DNA of 64,000 nt from Sorangium cellulosum (lineage in GTDB: Bacteria; Myxococcota_A; Polyangia; Polyangiales; Polyangiaceae): the NCBI RefSeq assembly GCF_004135735.1, contig NZ_CP012670.1, forward strand, positions 1,178,001-1,242,000, given 5' to 3'. The notes under the pieces were generated by a model. The model was not told the DNA's origin and ran no database searches. It saw nothing but the letters and a program-made list of their open reading frames with translations. Below are positions 52,793 to 63,058 of this stretch, in pieces. Both the position numbers and the translations under genes were made by a program. Numbering within the stretch: position 1 is the stretch's first letter; each line of letters opens with the position of its first letter.

Positions 52793-54016
52793 TCAGTCGA
52801 GGAACAGGCGCTGCCGCAGGACCCTGCCGCCCGAGAGGCGGACCGCGCCCTCGTCGGGCAGCGCCTCGCCCCGGAGCGGCAGCGATCCGGGCTGGCCGAT
52901 CACGATCACGACCTCCCATGCGCCCGCCGCGACGCCCTGGAAGAGCGCCTCGCGCGTCCCGGAGATGCGCGCGCCGCCGTGGCCATCCAGGCCGATCGCC
53001 ACGGGCCAGGGGCGCGCGTTCCCGTCCCGCAAGAGGTAGGCCTGCACCTCCACCGGCGCGGGTACGCGGCCCTCGGGCGTCAGCGCGATCGTGAGCCGGG
53101 CGCCCCGGCCGACCCGGGGCTCGGTGGCCGACGCGGCGCCCGGCGCCCGCGGCGCGGGGTCGTCGCCGACGTGCATCGCGAGCGTGTAGCCGGGGAGCGG
53201 GGCGGCGCCCGGCGCGAACGGCGCAGGCCGCAGCGCGAGCAGCGACACGAGGGCGACCCCCACGATCCAGCCGGCCGCGGCGGCGATCGTCCCGGCCCGC
53301 GCCCGCAGAGGGGACCGCCGCGGGGTCAGCTCAGGGCACGACGGGCCCTCGCGCGCCGCCGCGGCGCCGGCCGGTCTCGCCGCCGCGGCGCCGGCCGGTC
53401 TCGCCGCCGCGGCGTCGGCCGGTCTCGCCGCCGCGGCGTCGGCCGGTCTCGCCGCCGCGGCGTCGGCCGCTGCCACGACGTCCGGCGCTCGCTCGACGGG
53501 GAGTCCGGGCGCCTCGTCCGGGCGCGTGCCGCGAGGCGGCTCCGGGGCCGGGGGCGGCTCCGAGCCGTCGCCGATCGAGCGGCACACCGGCGCTTCCGTG
53601 TCGAGCGGCACGACGCTCGTCCCGTAGAGCGAGCCGGCGTCGGCGGCCGGCCGCCCGCCGTGGGCGATGGCCGGCTCCTCCGCGTCGAGCTCCCATGCAG
53701 GGAGGTTCCGGACGCGGATCCCCGACCTCCGGTCTTGCACAGGGCGCACCAGCGACGATGGCGGCGGCGCGTCCGCGCGCGCGTCGCGGAGCTGGGACGC
53801 GAGCCTCTCGGCGAGCCGGGCGCGGGTCTCGTCGTCGAGGGGCACCCTGGCCTCGTGCGGCTCCCGGGCGGCGCGCGGGCGCGTCGCGAGGCCGTCACGC
53901 CCGCCCGGCTCGCTGTCCGGGAGCGCCTCGTCCGCGAGCTTCCGCCGGCGCGGATCGCCCGGCGGATCCTGCTGCGCGATGCGCCTCAGGACGCGCAACA
54001 GCTCGTCATCGTCCAT
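52793..54016 (-). CDS. Single-pass membrane protein of unknown function
   Basis: A 407-residue protein. A charged cytoplasmic N-terminus begins MDDDELLRVLRRIAQQD. A Pro/Ala-rich region with five AAAARPADA-type octapeptide repeats (about 180-225) precedes one transmembrane span (TIAAAAGWIVGVALVSLLAL, near 250). The C-terminal domain, on the other side of the membrane, is a beta-rich module of about 130 residues (RLTIALTPEGRVPAPVEV and following). The layout resembles myxobacterial genes paired with ECF sigma factors, but no sigma gene is adjacent. ATG 54016 removes 40 residues of Arg/Pro-rich shadow sequence. Confidence 0.65.
   Translation of the reverse strand: MDDDELLRVLRRIAQQDPPGDPRRRKLADEALPDSEPGGRDGLATRPRAAREPHEARVPLDDETRARLAERLASQLRDARADAPPPSSLVRPVQDRRSGIRVRNLPAWELDAEEPAIAHGGRPAADAGSLYGTSVVPLDTEAPVCRSIGDGSEPPPAPEPPRGTRPDEAPGLPVERAPDVVAAADAAAARPADAAAARPADAAAARPAGAAAARPAGAAAAREGPSCPELTPRRSPLRARAGTIAAAAGWIVGVALVSLLALRPAPFAPGAAPLPGYTLAMHVGDDPAPRAPGAASATEPRVGRGARLTIALTPEGRVPAPVEVQAYLLRDGNARPWPVAIGLDGHGGARISGTREALFQGVAAGAWEVVIVIGQPGSLPLRGEALPDEGAVRLSGGRVLRQRLFLD
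53350..53470. repeat. 24-bp coding tandem repeat, 5 copies
   Basis: Unit GGTCTCGCCGCCGCGGCGTC plus GGCC, period 24 bp, about five copies with one alternating base (CGCC versus CGTC). It encodes the eight-residue ARPADAAA repeat in the linker of the membrane protein on the minus strand. Confidence 0.9.
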
Positions 54017-54289
54017 CCGCCGCCCCCCGTGCCGAGCCGCGCCTCGCAGCGATCGACCTTCCAGCAGCGGCGCAGCGTCGCGCGGGCAACGCGAGGGGGC
54101 GACAGGGGAGGGAGCGCTCACCGAGCTTCCGGACATGCTGCCGGCCGCCTCGATTCGCTTCCTGGATCAGCGCGAGCAACAGCTCAGGCATCTGATTCCC
54201 TTTCCCCGTGGATCGAAAGGCCCCAGTTTGCCATCGACGTTAGCCGGTCCGCGCGGCGGTCGTCAATGGAGCAGGCGCCAGGGCGCGGC

Positions 54290-55501
54290 TCACTTCACGC
54301 TGGCGTTGCCTGCGTTCTTCGCGTTCGCTGCCTTGCTCGCGCCGTTCGCGCCGTTCGCTGCCTTGCTCGCGCCGTTCGCGCCGTTCGCTGCCTTGCTCGC
54401 GCCGTTCTTCGCGTTCGCTGCCTTGCTCGCGCCGTTCGCTGCCTTGCTCGCGCCGTTCGCACGGTTCGAGTCGCCCGGGGGGCTTGTCAGGATTTGCACC
54501 TTGTCGCCGGCGATCTCCAGCACCGCGGGTTTTCCGCCGTAATGAGACGCCATACCGACGTCGATCCGCCAGACCTTCTCGCCACAGGCCGAGGTGATTC
54601 CGTTCCTCTGCACCGTGTGGCCCACGACCATGCGCTTCGCCGACATCGCCGAAAGCACCTGGTCCAGCGCCCCGCAGGCGCTCGATCCCGGGCTCGGCGG
54701 CGGGTCGCCCGAGTAGAGGCGCGCCCACACCGGGCTGTCCTCCGCCGCGATCACGGTCGGCGGCGAGGAGGTCTTCCCCTCCATCCACGCGCGCACCTCG
54801 CGGTTGATCCGCGCCACGCCGTAGCGGACGTGCGACGGGAGGAGGCCGCCGTGCACGAAGACGGTGTCGCCGACCGTGATGATCACGTCGCGCTCCGCGA
54901 GCTTTCTCGCATACAGCCCGCCGGGCAAGAACGCGGCCGCGCGCGCCCGGGCGCGGGGCGGCACCGGCGAGGCGCGCAAGGCCGAGGTGTCGAGCCCGGG
55001 GGCGTCCTCGAAATCCCTGAATCCGCCCTCGGTGACATAGCGGAAATCGAGCTGCACGTTCATGATCTCGTGGTTGCCGTTCAGCGCGTACACCGCGCCG
55101 CCGGCCGCGCGCGCCTCGGCCGCGAGGCGGTCGAACAGGTCCACGATCGCCTGCTCGTCGTCGCCGCGATCGATCTCGTCGCCCGTCTGGACGAGCACGA
55201 GCTTGCCGCCGATCCAGCGATCCGCGTCGTCGATCACGCCCGCGATCCGCAGGGCCGCGCGCGTGGCCGCGAGGTCGCCGTGCACGTCGCCGATCGCCAC
55301 CACGCGGTCGGCGGCGGGGCGGGCGTAGGGCCGGTCCGTGTCGGGCGGCAGCGCGGGCGAGGCGGCGGCCGCCCTCGGGGGCGGCGCGGCGGTGGCAGGG
55401 GCGGGCGCCGAGCGGGGCGCCGTCGACGCGGGGCGGTCGGCGTCGCAGCCCGCGAGGAGCAGGGCGGCGAGCAGCGTGGAGCGGAGAGGTGAAGCGGACA
55501 T
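54290..55501 (-). CDS. Shewanella-like (SLP) PPP-family phosphatase, lipoprotein, with repeat tail
   Basis: A 403-residue metallophosphatase. The leader ends in a lipobox LLAGC (Cys near 19), then an Ala/Pro-rich linker. The PPP core has VVAIGDVHGDL, VQTGDEIDRGDDE, LNGNHEIMN and TVFVHGGLL, plus a late His (VVGHTVQRNG), which together match the Shewanella-like protein phosphatase subfamily. A tail of about 55 residues is made almost only of Asn, Gly, Ala, Ser and Lys repeats (NGASKAA units). It likely dephosphorylates proteins in the periplasm. The tail arises from an in-frame minisatellite. Confidence 0.88.
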   Translation of the reverse strand: MSASPLRSTLLAALLLAGCDADRPASTAPRSAPAPATAAPPPRAAAASPALPPDTDRPYARPAADRVVAIGDVHGDLAATRAALRIAGVIDDADRWIGGKLVLVQTGDEIDRGDDEQAIVDLFDRLAAEARAAGGAVYALNGNHEIMNVQLDFRYVTEGGFRDFEDAPGLDTSALRASPVPPRARARAAAFLPGGLYARKLAERDVIITVGDTVFVHGGLLPSHVRYGVARINREVRAWMEGKTSSPPTVIAAEDSPVWARLYSGDPPPSPGSSACGALDQVLSAMSAKRMVVGHTVQRNGITSACGEKVWRIDVGMASHYGGKPAVLEIAGDKVQILTSPPGDSNRANGASKAANGASKAANAKNGASKAANGANGASKAANGANGASKAANAKNAGNASVK

Positions 55502-55572
55502 CGGACGCGGGCCTCCGAGGGAGGAGGGGGTGGCGAGGCGCGCGCCGTGGGCTCGGGCCGCGCGCCGCGGGA

Positions 55573-56118
55573 TCAGGCCGGGAGCTTGGTCGACAGGAAG
55601 GACTTCAGCTTGATGAGGTTCTTCGCGTCGCGGCTGAAGGCCGGGGCGGTATAGCTCGAGGCCCAGCCCGTGATCTCGTGCATGAACGACGCGCGGACCT
55701 GCTCGTCGCCCAGGATGTCGTCCACGGTGCGGCCGCGCGCGGCGCCCTTCTCCAGCGAGCGCACGTAGCCCTTGAGCCGCCCGTAGTCGCTGCCGAGCAG
55801 CTCCGCGATGAGCTCCGCGTCGCGCGCGAGCCGCGCCAGCGTGGGCGCCTGCTCGCGCAGCGCCGGGCTCTCGGCCGCCGCGAAGGCGGCGGCGACGCGC
55901 AGCACGAAGGCGTCGTCGAGGTAGCCGAGATCCTCGATGCCGTCCGGGATCAGGTCGAGCGACTTGAACAGGTAATTGAGCCCGCCCGCGATCGCGCGGC
56001 GCGCGGCCTCGGGGCTGTCGGGCGAGGCGAGCAGCCCCGAGAGGTCGGAGGCGTCGGTGGCGAGGCTGCGCAGCCACTCGGGGAACGAATCGAGGCAGCG
56101 GTCGTCGAGCTGGGTCAT
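55573..56118 (-). CDS. DUF1232 (YkvA-like) protein
   Basis: A 181-residue protein with the DUF1232 signature YLFKSLDLIPDGIEDLGYLDDAFVL near residue 50, which is short, hydrophobic and probably membrane-associated. A longer helical C-terminal part follows, with no catalytic motif. ATG 56118 has GGGAGGA upstream. The function of the family is unknown. It stands 71 bp from the phosphatase gene and 219 bp from the dipeptidase gene, all on the same strand. Confidence 0.8.
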   Translation of the reverse strand: MTQLDDRCLDSFPEWLRSLATDASDLSGLLASPDSPEAARRAIAGGLNYLFKSLDLIPDGIEDLGYLDDAFVLRVAAAFAAAESPALREQAPTLARLARDAELIAELLGSDYGRLKGYVRSLEKGAARGRTVDDILGDEQVRASFMHEITGWASSYTAPAFSRDAKNLIKLKSFLSTKLPA

Positions 56119-56337
56119 GGGATCCTCCCGGCGGGAGAGGGAGGGTAGTCCGGGCGCCGCGGCGTCGTCCATGCAAACCGGGGCGCGCAGGGGGCGGTGA
56201 TGCGCGGTCGTCCGGGGCGCTCCCGGTCGGATCCGTCGGAGAGGGAGCCGACCGTGGTTCGGCGGAGAGCCCGCGCAGCAAGGGAGAGGGGCGGGTGAAC
56301 GCGCACGGCGCGTCCGATGATCCCCGCGGGCCCCTGG

Positions 56338-57410
56338 CTATCTCTGCGGCGGAGCCGCGCCCCCGGCCGCCGGCCGCCAGCCGAGGATGCGCAGCGCGTT
56401 CCTCGAGAAGATCTTCTCCACGTCCTCGCGCGCCATCCCGCGCTGCCGCAGGCGCGCGGCGAGCGCCGGCAGCGCCGACGCGTCCTCGAGCCCCTTGGGC
56501 GGGAGGATGCCGCCGTCGAAATCCGAGCCGATCGCGACGTGATCGACGCCGGCCACCCGGACCATGTGAGCGACCTGCGCGACCACGTCGTCGAGGTCGG
56601 CCTTCGGCGTGCCGTTCACGAACGGCGCGTGGAAGTTGAGCCCCGCGACCCCGCCGGTCCGGCCGATGATCCGCAGCTGCTCGTCCGTCAGGTTGCGCGG
56701 CCGGTCGGCCACCGCGCGCGCGTTCGAGTGCGTCGCGACGATCGGCGCGCCGTGGGCGGCGGCGATCGGGACGAGATCCGCGAACGCGGCGTCCGAGAGG
56801 TGCGAGACGTCGATGAGCGCGCCCTGCGCGTAGACGCGCTCGCAGAACCGCGCGCCGAGCTCGGTGAGCCCGAACGCCGCGGGCGCGCCCGTGGCCGACG
56901 ACGACAGCCGCGTGTGCTTCGCGTGGTTCGGGCTGATGAGCCGCACGCCGCGCGCGATGAAGCGGTCGATCTGCGCGATGTCCGCCGCGAACGCGCCGGC
57001 CCCCTCGATCGACAGGAACGTGCTGATCTTCCCCGGCTCGGCCCGCCCCGCGCCGAGCGGCAGGAACACCGGGTTCGCGGCCACGATCGCCTCGATCGTG
57101 CCGAGGATCGCCTCGGCGTCCTCGATCTGCGGCCCCCCGGCGCGCGCCCGGTCGGGCAGGTAGATCGGCAGCACGATGCCGAGGTAATGGCCCGCGGCGA
57201 GCGCCTCCCTGCGGGCGTGGCCCTCGTCGAGGCGCGCGTCGCGCCCCTTGAAGTGGACCTGCCAGGGCACGTCGACGTGCAGGTCGACGACCTGCACCGG
57301 GAGCTCGCGGCCGCCGTCGCCGGGCGGGTCGCCGCGCGTCGGCCGCGGCGCGCCCAGCGCCCCGGCGGCGCACGTGACGGCGAGCAGCGCGCGGACACGA
57401 CCCCCGGCGC

Positions 57411-57414
<4 letters not shown>
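56338..57414 (-). CDS. Membrane dipeptidase (peptidase family M19), exported
   Basis: A 358-residue zinc dipeptidase of the renal-dipeptidase family. The N-terminal signal sequence (RALLAVTCAAGALG) is followed by the metal motifs: HxD in DLHVDVP, Glu in STFLSIEGAGAF, His in LIDVSHLSD, His in VATHSNARAV, and GSDFDGG. It would hydrolyse dipeptides, including D-amino-acid-containing ones, in the periplasm. Its GTG start (57414) overlaps the TGA of the upstream kinase gene (GTGA), so the two are translated together. Confidence 0.9.
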
Positions 57415-58865
<1,451 letters not shown>

Positions 58866-58896
58866 GGCGGGGGACTCTACCAGAGCTCGCGCGCGG

Positions 58897-61449
58897 TCAG
58901 CGGGCCGCGGTCGCCACGGCCGAGCGGGCCGACGGGCTCGCGGGGAGCGGCGTGCGCAGGGCCTCGCTCGGCTGATCGGCGGCGTAGAGGTGCTCGTAGA
59001 CGGCGAGGCTCGCGAGCACGCGCTTCGTGTAGAGCCGCGTCTCGTAGTACGGGATGCGCTCGACCCAGAGATCGAAGCTCTGCGACGGGCGCTCGGCGAT
59101 CCACCGCTTCGACGCGCCGCCGCCCGCGTTGTAGGAGGGGATCGCGAGCAGGGGGTTGTCCGGGAACTTGTCGCGCAGCACCGACAGGTAGCGGCAGCCG
59201 AGCGCGATGTTGACCTCCGGGCGCTTCAGCGCCGCGGCGCTCCACGGCAGCCCGAGCGGCCTGGCCATGCGCTTCGCGGTCGGCACGATGAGCTGCATCA
59301 GGCCGAACGCCTTCGCGGGCGACGCCGCCCGCGGATCGAACGCCGACTCCTCGCGCATGATCGCGTAGGCGAGGCCCTCCGGGATGCCGTGGCGCTTCGC
59401 CTCCGCGGCCACGATGCCGGCGAACGGGCGCGGATAGGCGAGCTCCCAGGCGCCGCGCCAGCGCCCGACCGGGTAGTGGTCCACCCAGTCGCCCGCGATC
59501 TCGACGGCGTCCTCCGCGGGCGACCCCGTCATCGCGGCGCGCAGGATGCTGTACGACTGCGGCAGCGCGCCCGCGCGCGCGAGCAGGAACGCCGAGGCCC
59601 ACATCACCTCGCGCGGCGCCGTGCGGTTCGTGACGCCGAGCAGCTCGAGCTCGCGCCGCGCGAGCTTCCCCTCGCCCTGGCGCGCGAGCTCGACCGCGCG
59701 CGCGAACGCGGGCTCCGCGAAGGCGGGGCTCCGGAGCTCGGCGTCCTCCGCGCTCTCGTCCCGCGCCACGGCCTCGGCCAGGGCGCGCCGGGCGGCCGCG
59801 GGGTCGAGCTCCGAGAGCCGCGCGTGGGCGAGCGCCATGTAGAACGTCAGCGGGTAGTCGCGGATCACCTGCTCGAGCAGCGCCTTGCCCCTGTCCGGCG
59901 AGCCGGTCTCGATGTGGGCGCGGCCGAGGTAGTAGGGGAGCCTGCCGGCGGCGTGGTACGCGCGCTCGTGCGGGAACCGCTCGAGCGCGCGCTCGAGCGG
60001 CCGGATCGCGCCCGCCCAGCTGTCGCGCTCCATCTCGAACAGCGCGAGCTCGAACAGGCCGTCGGCGACCATGTCGCCCGACGGGAAGTCGTCGGGCATG
60101 GCGGTGAGCATCTGCACGAACTGCGCCTCGTCCCCGAGCGCGCGCCGCGCGCGGGCGCCGAGGTAGCGCGCGTCGTCCGCGAGCCGGTGCTCCGGGAACT
60201 CCTTCTCGAGCATCGCGAAGCGCGCGGCGGCCTCGGCGTTCCGGTCGACGCTGAACGACGCGCGCGCGCCCTTGTAGAGCGTCTCGGGCCGCCGCGGGGC
60301 CGGCGCCCCGGCGGGGGCGCCGGGGCCGGCCGGCGGGGGCGCGGCGCAGCGCTCGATCGCGACGCCGAAGGTGTCCGCGGCCTCGGCCCTCTTCCGCAGG
60401 CGCCCGAGCGCCTCGCCGCGCGCGGCGAACGCGTCGCAGGCGAACGCCGAGGGCGCCTGCGCCGCGGGCAGGGCGATCAGCGCGTCCGTGACGGCGAGCG
60501 CCTCCTTGTTCTGGCGCGAGGCGAGCAGGGCGTGCGCGCGGTCGAGCAGGGCGGCGGGGCCCGGGTCGAGGAACGGCTTGCGCCGCGCGAACGGCAGCGT
60601 CGAGAGGGCCTGGTCCCGGAGGTCCTTCGCCTCCGCCGCGCCGAGGCCGCCCGGGGCCTCGTCGAGGATGCGCCCGGCGAGCCGGATCGCCTCCTCGGCG
60701 TGCGCCTCGCCCGGGTGGCGGAGCAGCGCGCGGGCGAAGCGGATCGCCTCGGGCACCCACACCGACGCCGGCCAGCGACGGCCGAGGAACGCCCGCCACC
60801 GCGCGGCCGCGCCCTCGATGTCGCCCTTCTTCTCGAGCGCGCCGGCGACGATGCGATCGAGCTCGTCGGCGATCGCGACGTCCGAGGCGACCGCGCTCGC
60901 GCGCGCGAGCGCCTCATCGGGCAGCCCGGCCCTGGCGAGGAGCTCGGCCGCCGCGAACCGCGCGTGGTCGGCGAGCGGCCCGCCGGCCGCCGCGACCGCG
61001 TCGTACGCCTTCGCGGCGCCCACGGGATCGCCCGCGAGCGCGCGCAGCCGCCCGAGCTGGTACTGCCACGACCGGGCGTCCTCCGCCGTGAGCGGCGCGG
61101 GCGGCGCGGCGAGCGCCTGGGCCAGCGCGGCGGCCGCGCCGGCGTACGCCTCCTCGGCGACGAGCTTCTGCACGGGCGCGAGCCGCGGGTCGTCCAGCAC
61201 GAGGGTGAGGCGCTCGGGCTCGAACACCGGGGCCTCGCCCTGCTCGCCCGGGACGATGGGCCCCGGCGACGCGGCGGGCGGCGCGGCGGCCTCTGGCGAC
61301 GTGGCCGCAGGGCAACGCGGCGGGCAGGTCGCCGCCCCGCGCTGCGCGGGGGGCGTGCCGGCGCACGAGGCGCCGAGCGCGGCCGTCAGCGCGAGCGCCG
61401 AGGTCAGCGCGAGCGCGGCGGTCCCGGAGCGGGCATCCAGCCTGAACAT
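58897..61449 (-). CDS. Soluble lytic transglycosylase with TPR-like superhelix, lipoprotein
   Basis: An 850-residue Slt70-type enzyme that cleaves the glycan strand of peptidoglycan to 1,6-anhydro products. The signal peptide ends in a lipobox-like LGASC (Cys near 30). A long alpha-superhelix of TPR-like units (about 90-660) follows. The catalytic SLT domain (about 670-810) has the general acid Glu in AIMREESAFDP, then GLMQLIVPTAKRMA and IPSYNAGGG. ATG 61449 fits a TATGGT element 7 bases upstream; an alternative ATG lies at 61461. It belongs to the envelope-remodelling genes of this window (amidase, dipeptidase). Confidence 0.92.
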   Translation of the reverse strand: MFRLDARSGTAALALTSALALTAALGASCAGTPPAQRGAATCPPRCPAATSPEAAAPPAASPGPIVPGEQGEAPVFEPERLTLVLDDPRLAPVQKLVAEEAYAGAAAALAQALAAPPAPLTAEDARSWQYQLGRLRALAGDPVGAAKAYDAVAAAGGPLADHARFAAAELLARAGLPDEALARASAVASDVAIADELDRIVAGALEKKGDIEGAAARWRAFLGRRWPASVWVPEAIRFARALLRHPGEAHAEEAIRLAGRILDEAPGGLGAAEAKDLRDQALSTLPFARRKPFLDPGPAALLDRAHALLASRQNKEALAVTDALIALPAAQAPSAFACDAFAARGEALGRLRKRAEAADTFGVAIERCAAPPPAGPGAPAGAPAPRRPETLYKGARASFSVDRNAEAAARFAMLEKEFPEHRLADDARYLGARARRALGDEAQFVQMLTAMPDDFPSGDMVADGLFELALFEMERDSWAGAIRPLERALERFPHERAYHAAGRLPYYLGRAHIETGSPDRGKALLEQVIRDYPLTFYMALAHARLSELDPAAARRALAEAVARDESAEDAELRSPAFAEPAFARAVELARQGEGKLARRELELLGVTNRTAPREVMWASAFLLARAGALPQSYSILRAAMTGSPAEDAVEIAGDWVDHYPVGRWRGAWELAYPRPFAGIVAAEAKRHGIPEGLAYAIMREESAFDPRAASPAKAFGLMQLIVPTAKRMARPLGLPWSAAALKRPEVNIALGCRYLSVLRDKFPDNPLLAIPSYNAGGGASKRWIAERPSQSFDLWVERIPYYETRLYTKRVLASLAVYEHLYAADQPSEALRTPLPASPSARSAVATAAR

Positions 61450-61631
61450 GCCCTGCACCATACCCCGGATCGCGCGGCCGCACAGCGTTCGAGGCGCGCG
61501 GCGGCCGTCCATGGCCGCCCGCACCGGGGTTGCCGGCGCCCCGGGGCGGGTCGGTGGCGCATCCGGATCCCGGCAGAGCGAACGTCAGCGCAGCAACAGA
61601 TCCGACGCGCTGCGGCGATCGCATCCTGTCG

Positions 61632-61669
61632 TGACGTGTGCTGCGTCGAATGACGTGTGCTGCGTTGAA
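61632..61669. repeat. Two 19-bp tandem copies in the gap before the transglycosylase
   Basis: TGACGTGTGCTGCGTCGAA (61632-61650) and TGACGTGTGCTGCGTTGAA (61651-61669) differ at one base. The surrounding 61450-61777 region has no recognised gene; it contains the promoter of the minus-strand transglycosylase and a G-rich stretch near 61740-61775. Confidence 0.85.
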
Positions 61670-61777
61670 GAGGCACTTCCGCGCTGCGGAGGTGGGGTGT
61701 CCCGGGCCGCGCCGGGATGGCGCGCTGGCGGGTGGGGGATGGGAAGAAGGGGAGGGGGGTAGAGAAGGGGAGGAGTG

Positions 61778-62179
61778 CTACTGCGCCGCGGCGTCGCAGG
61801 CGAGGTAGACCCGGATGGACTCGATCGTGTCATCCGGGAGCTTGCCGGCACCGAACGGCATCGTGCCGGCCTCGATCTCCTCCATGATCTCCCCCGCCTC
61901 TGCGCGGACCCACTCGGGATCGTCGACGTTCATGCCGTCGGGCGCGCCGATGCGGGCCGTGGCGCCCACCTTGTCCGTCCCGTGGCAGACCACGCATTCG
62001 CGCTGGAGCGCGTCATACCCCGCTGTCTGCTGCGCCGCGGAGTCGGGCGGGCACTCGCCGAGCGCTTCTCCGTCGTGGTTGCTGCTGCTGGAGTCGCCAC
62101 CGTCGTCACCGCCGCAGCCCTGGAGAGCGGCGATCGCGAAGGGCGCAAGACAGAACAGGAGGATCGAACGAATAGGCAT
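61778..62179 (-). CDS. Mono-heme cytochrome c lipoprotein
   Basis: A 133-residue lipoprotein (lipobox ALQGC, Cys near 22) with a Gly/Asp/Ser-rich linker and one heme site, ECVVCHGTD near residue 62. Downstream, TMPFGAGKLPDD supplies the Met ligand, typical of small class I cytochromes. It is anchored in the periplasm and carries single electrons. ATG 62179 is preceded by GAGGTG. No oxidase or reductase gene is adjacent. Confidence 0.87.
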   Translation of the reverse strand: MPIRSILLFCLAPFAIAALQGCGGDDGGDSSSSNHDGEALGECPPDSAAQQTAGYDALQRECVVCHGTDKVGATARIGAPDGMNVDDPEWVRAEAGEIMEEIEAGTMPFGAGKLPDDTIESIRVYLACDAAAQ

Positions 62180-62397
62180 CGAAGCACCTCAACAGCTTGT
62201 TTGGAGGAAGCGGGGCAAGCCGCGGATCGGGCCTCATCGTTGCAGGCCGGACCGCGCGGGCGCGGCGGATGGTGCCTGGCGCCGGGCATCGGGTCAACAA
62301 AGACGGACGGGCCTCGCGCGGAAGGGGTGATGGCGCAAGGCGGCATGCGCCGGCCGGTGGGGCATGCTCGCCGGTGGGTGGTGCTGGTACGTTGTCG

Positions 62398-62506
62398 CCC
62401 AGGTTCGTCCCGGGGTCGTCGCGGAAGGGGCCTGCGCTCCGGCAAGCCCCTTTGGTGGCCCGCCTGCGCTCCGGCCCCTCCGCGACGACCCCGGGACGAA
62501 CCTGGG
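62398..62506. repeat. Large near-perfect inverted repeat
   Basis: The left arm 62398-62431 and right arm 62474-62506 are complementary over 33 bases with one extra A on the left (both begin CCCAGGTTCGTCCCGGGGTC when read inward). The loop contains CCTGCGCTCCGGC twice. It lies in a 338-bp gene-free gap (62180-62517), 12 bp beyond the stop of the SRPBCC gene. It could be a terminator for that minus-strand gene or a small mobile palindrome. Confidence 0.9.
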
Positions 62507-62517
62507 TGACGCGAGCG

Positions 62518-62982
62518 CTAGCTCGCGCGCCGCCGCTCCAGGTGCGTCTTCATCGCCTTGAGGTCGCCGTGCACGGCCTTCTTGAAGCTGCCGATGAACA
62601 GGCGACCGACCGTCTCCATGAACCAGCCCATCCCCGCGATCTCGCCATCCATCCTGAGCAGCGTGCCCTCGCCCTGGGGCTCGAAGATGTAGCGAAAGCG
62701 GTACTCCCCTCGTCCGGTGGTGCCCTTCTGCCCGTCGACGAAGAGGTCCAGCGTCTTGCCGGGGTCCGCCGCCGTCACCTCGAATTGCTCGGTCGATTCC
62801 TTGCCGAACATCTTCCGGGTCTCACGCCACATCGCGCCCTTGCCGACGGCGTCGCCCGTGAGCTTCTCCACCCGCACGAAGTTGGGCATCCAGTCGCCGA
62901 ACGAGTCGATATCGGTCGCGAGCCGGAAGACCTCCTCGGGCGACGCATCGAATCGCTCTTCAATCGTGAATCGGAGCGGCAT
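62518..62982 (-). CDS. SRPBCC/START-like domain protein
   Basis: A 154-residue protein with the helix-grip pattern: LRFTIEERFDASPEEVFRLA at the N-terminus, then WMPNFVRVEKLTGD, a beta sheet (YRFRYIFEPQGEGTLLRMDG) and a long C-terminal helix (FIGSFKKAVHGDLKAMKTHL). SRPBCC domains bind hydrophobic ligands or act as polyketide cyclases. No catalytic residue is predicted. ATG 62982 has AGGAGG upstream. Confidence 0.85.
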   Translation of the reverse strand: MPLRFTIEERFDASPEEVFRLATDIDSFGDWMPNFVRVEKLTGDAVGKGAMWRETRKMFGKESTEQFEVTAADPGKTLDLFVDGQKGTTGRGEYRFRYIFEPQGEGTLLRMDGEIAGMGWFMETVGRLFIGSFKKAVHGDLKAMKTHLERRRAS

Positions 62983-63058
62983 CTCGTTGTCCTCCTGGGC
63001 CTCGGCGCAGACGCGGCCATCGTGCCGGAACCGCTCCTCCGCCGTCAACGCCGGCGGC

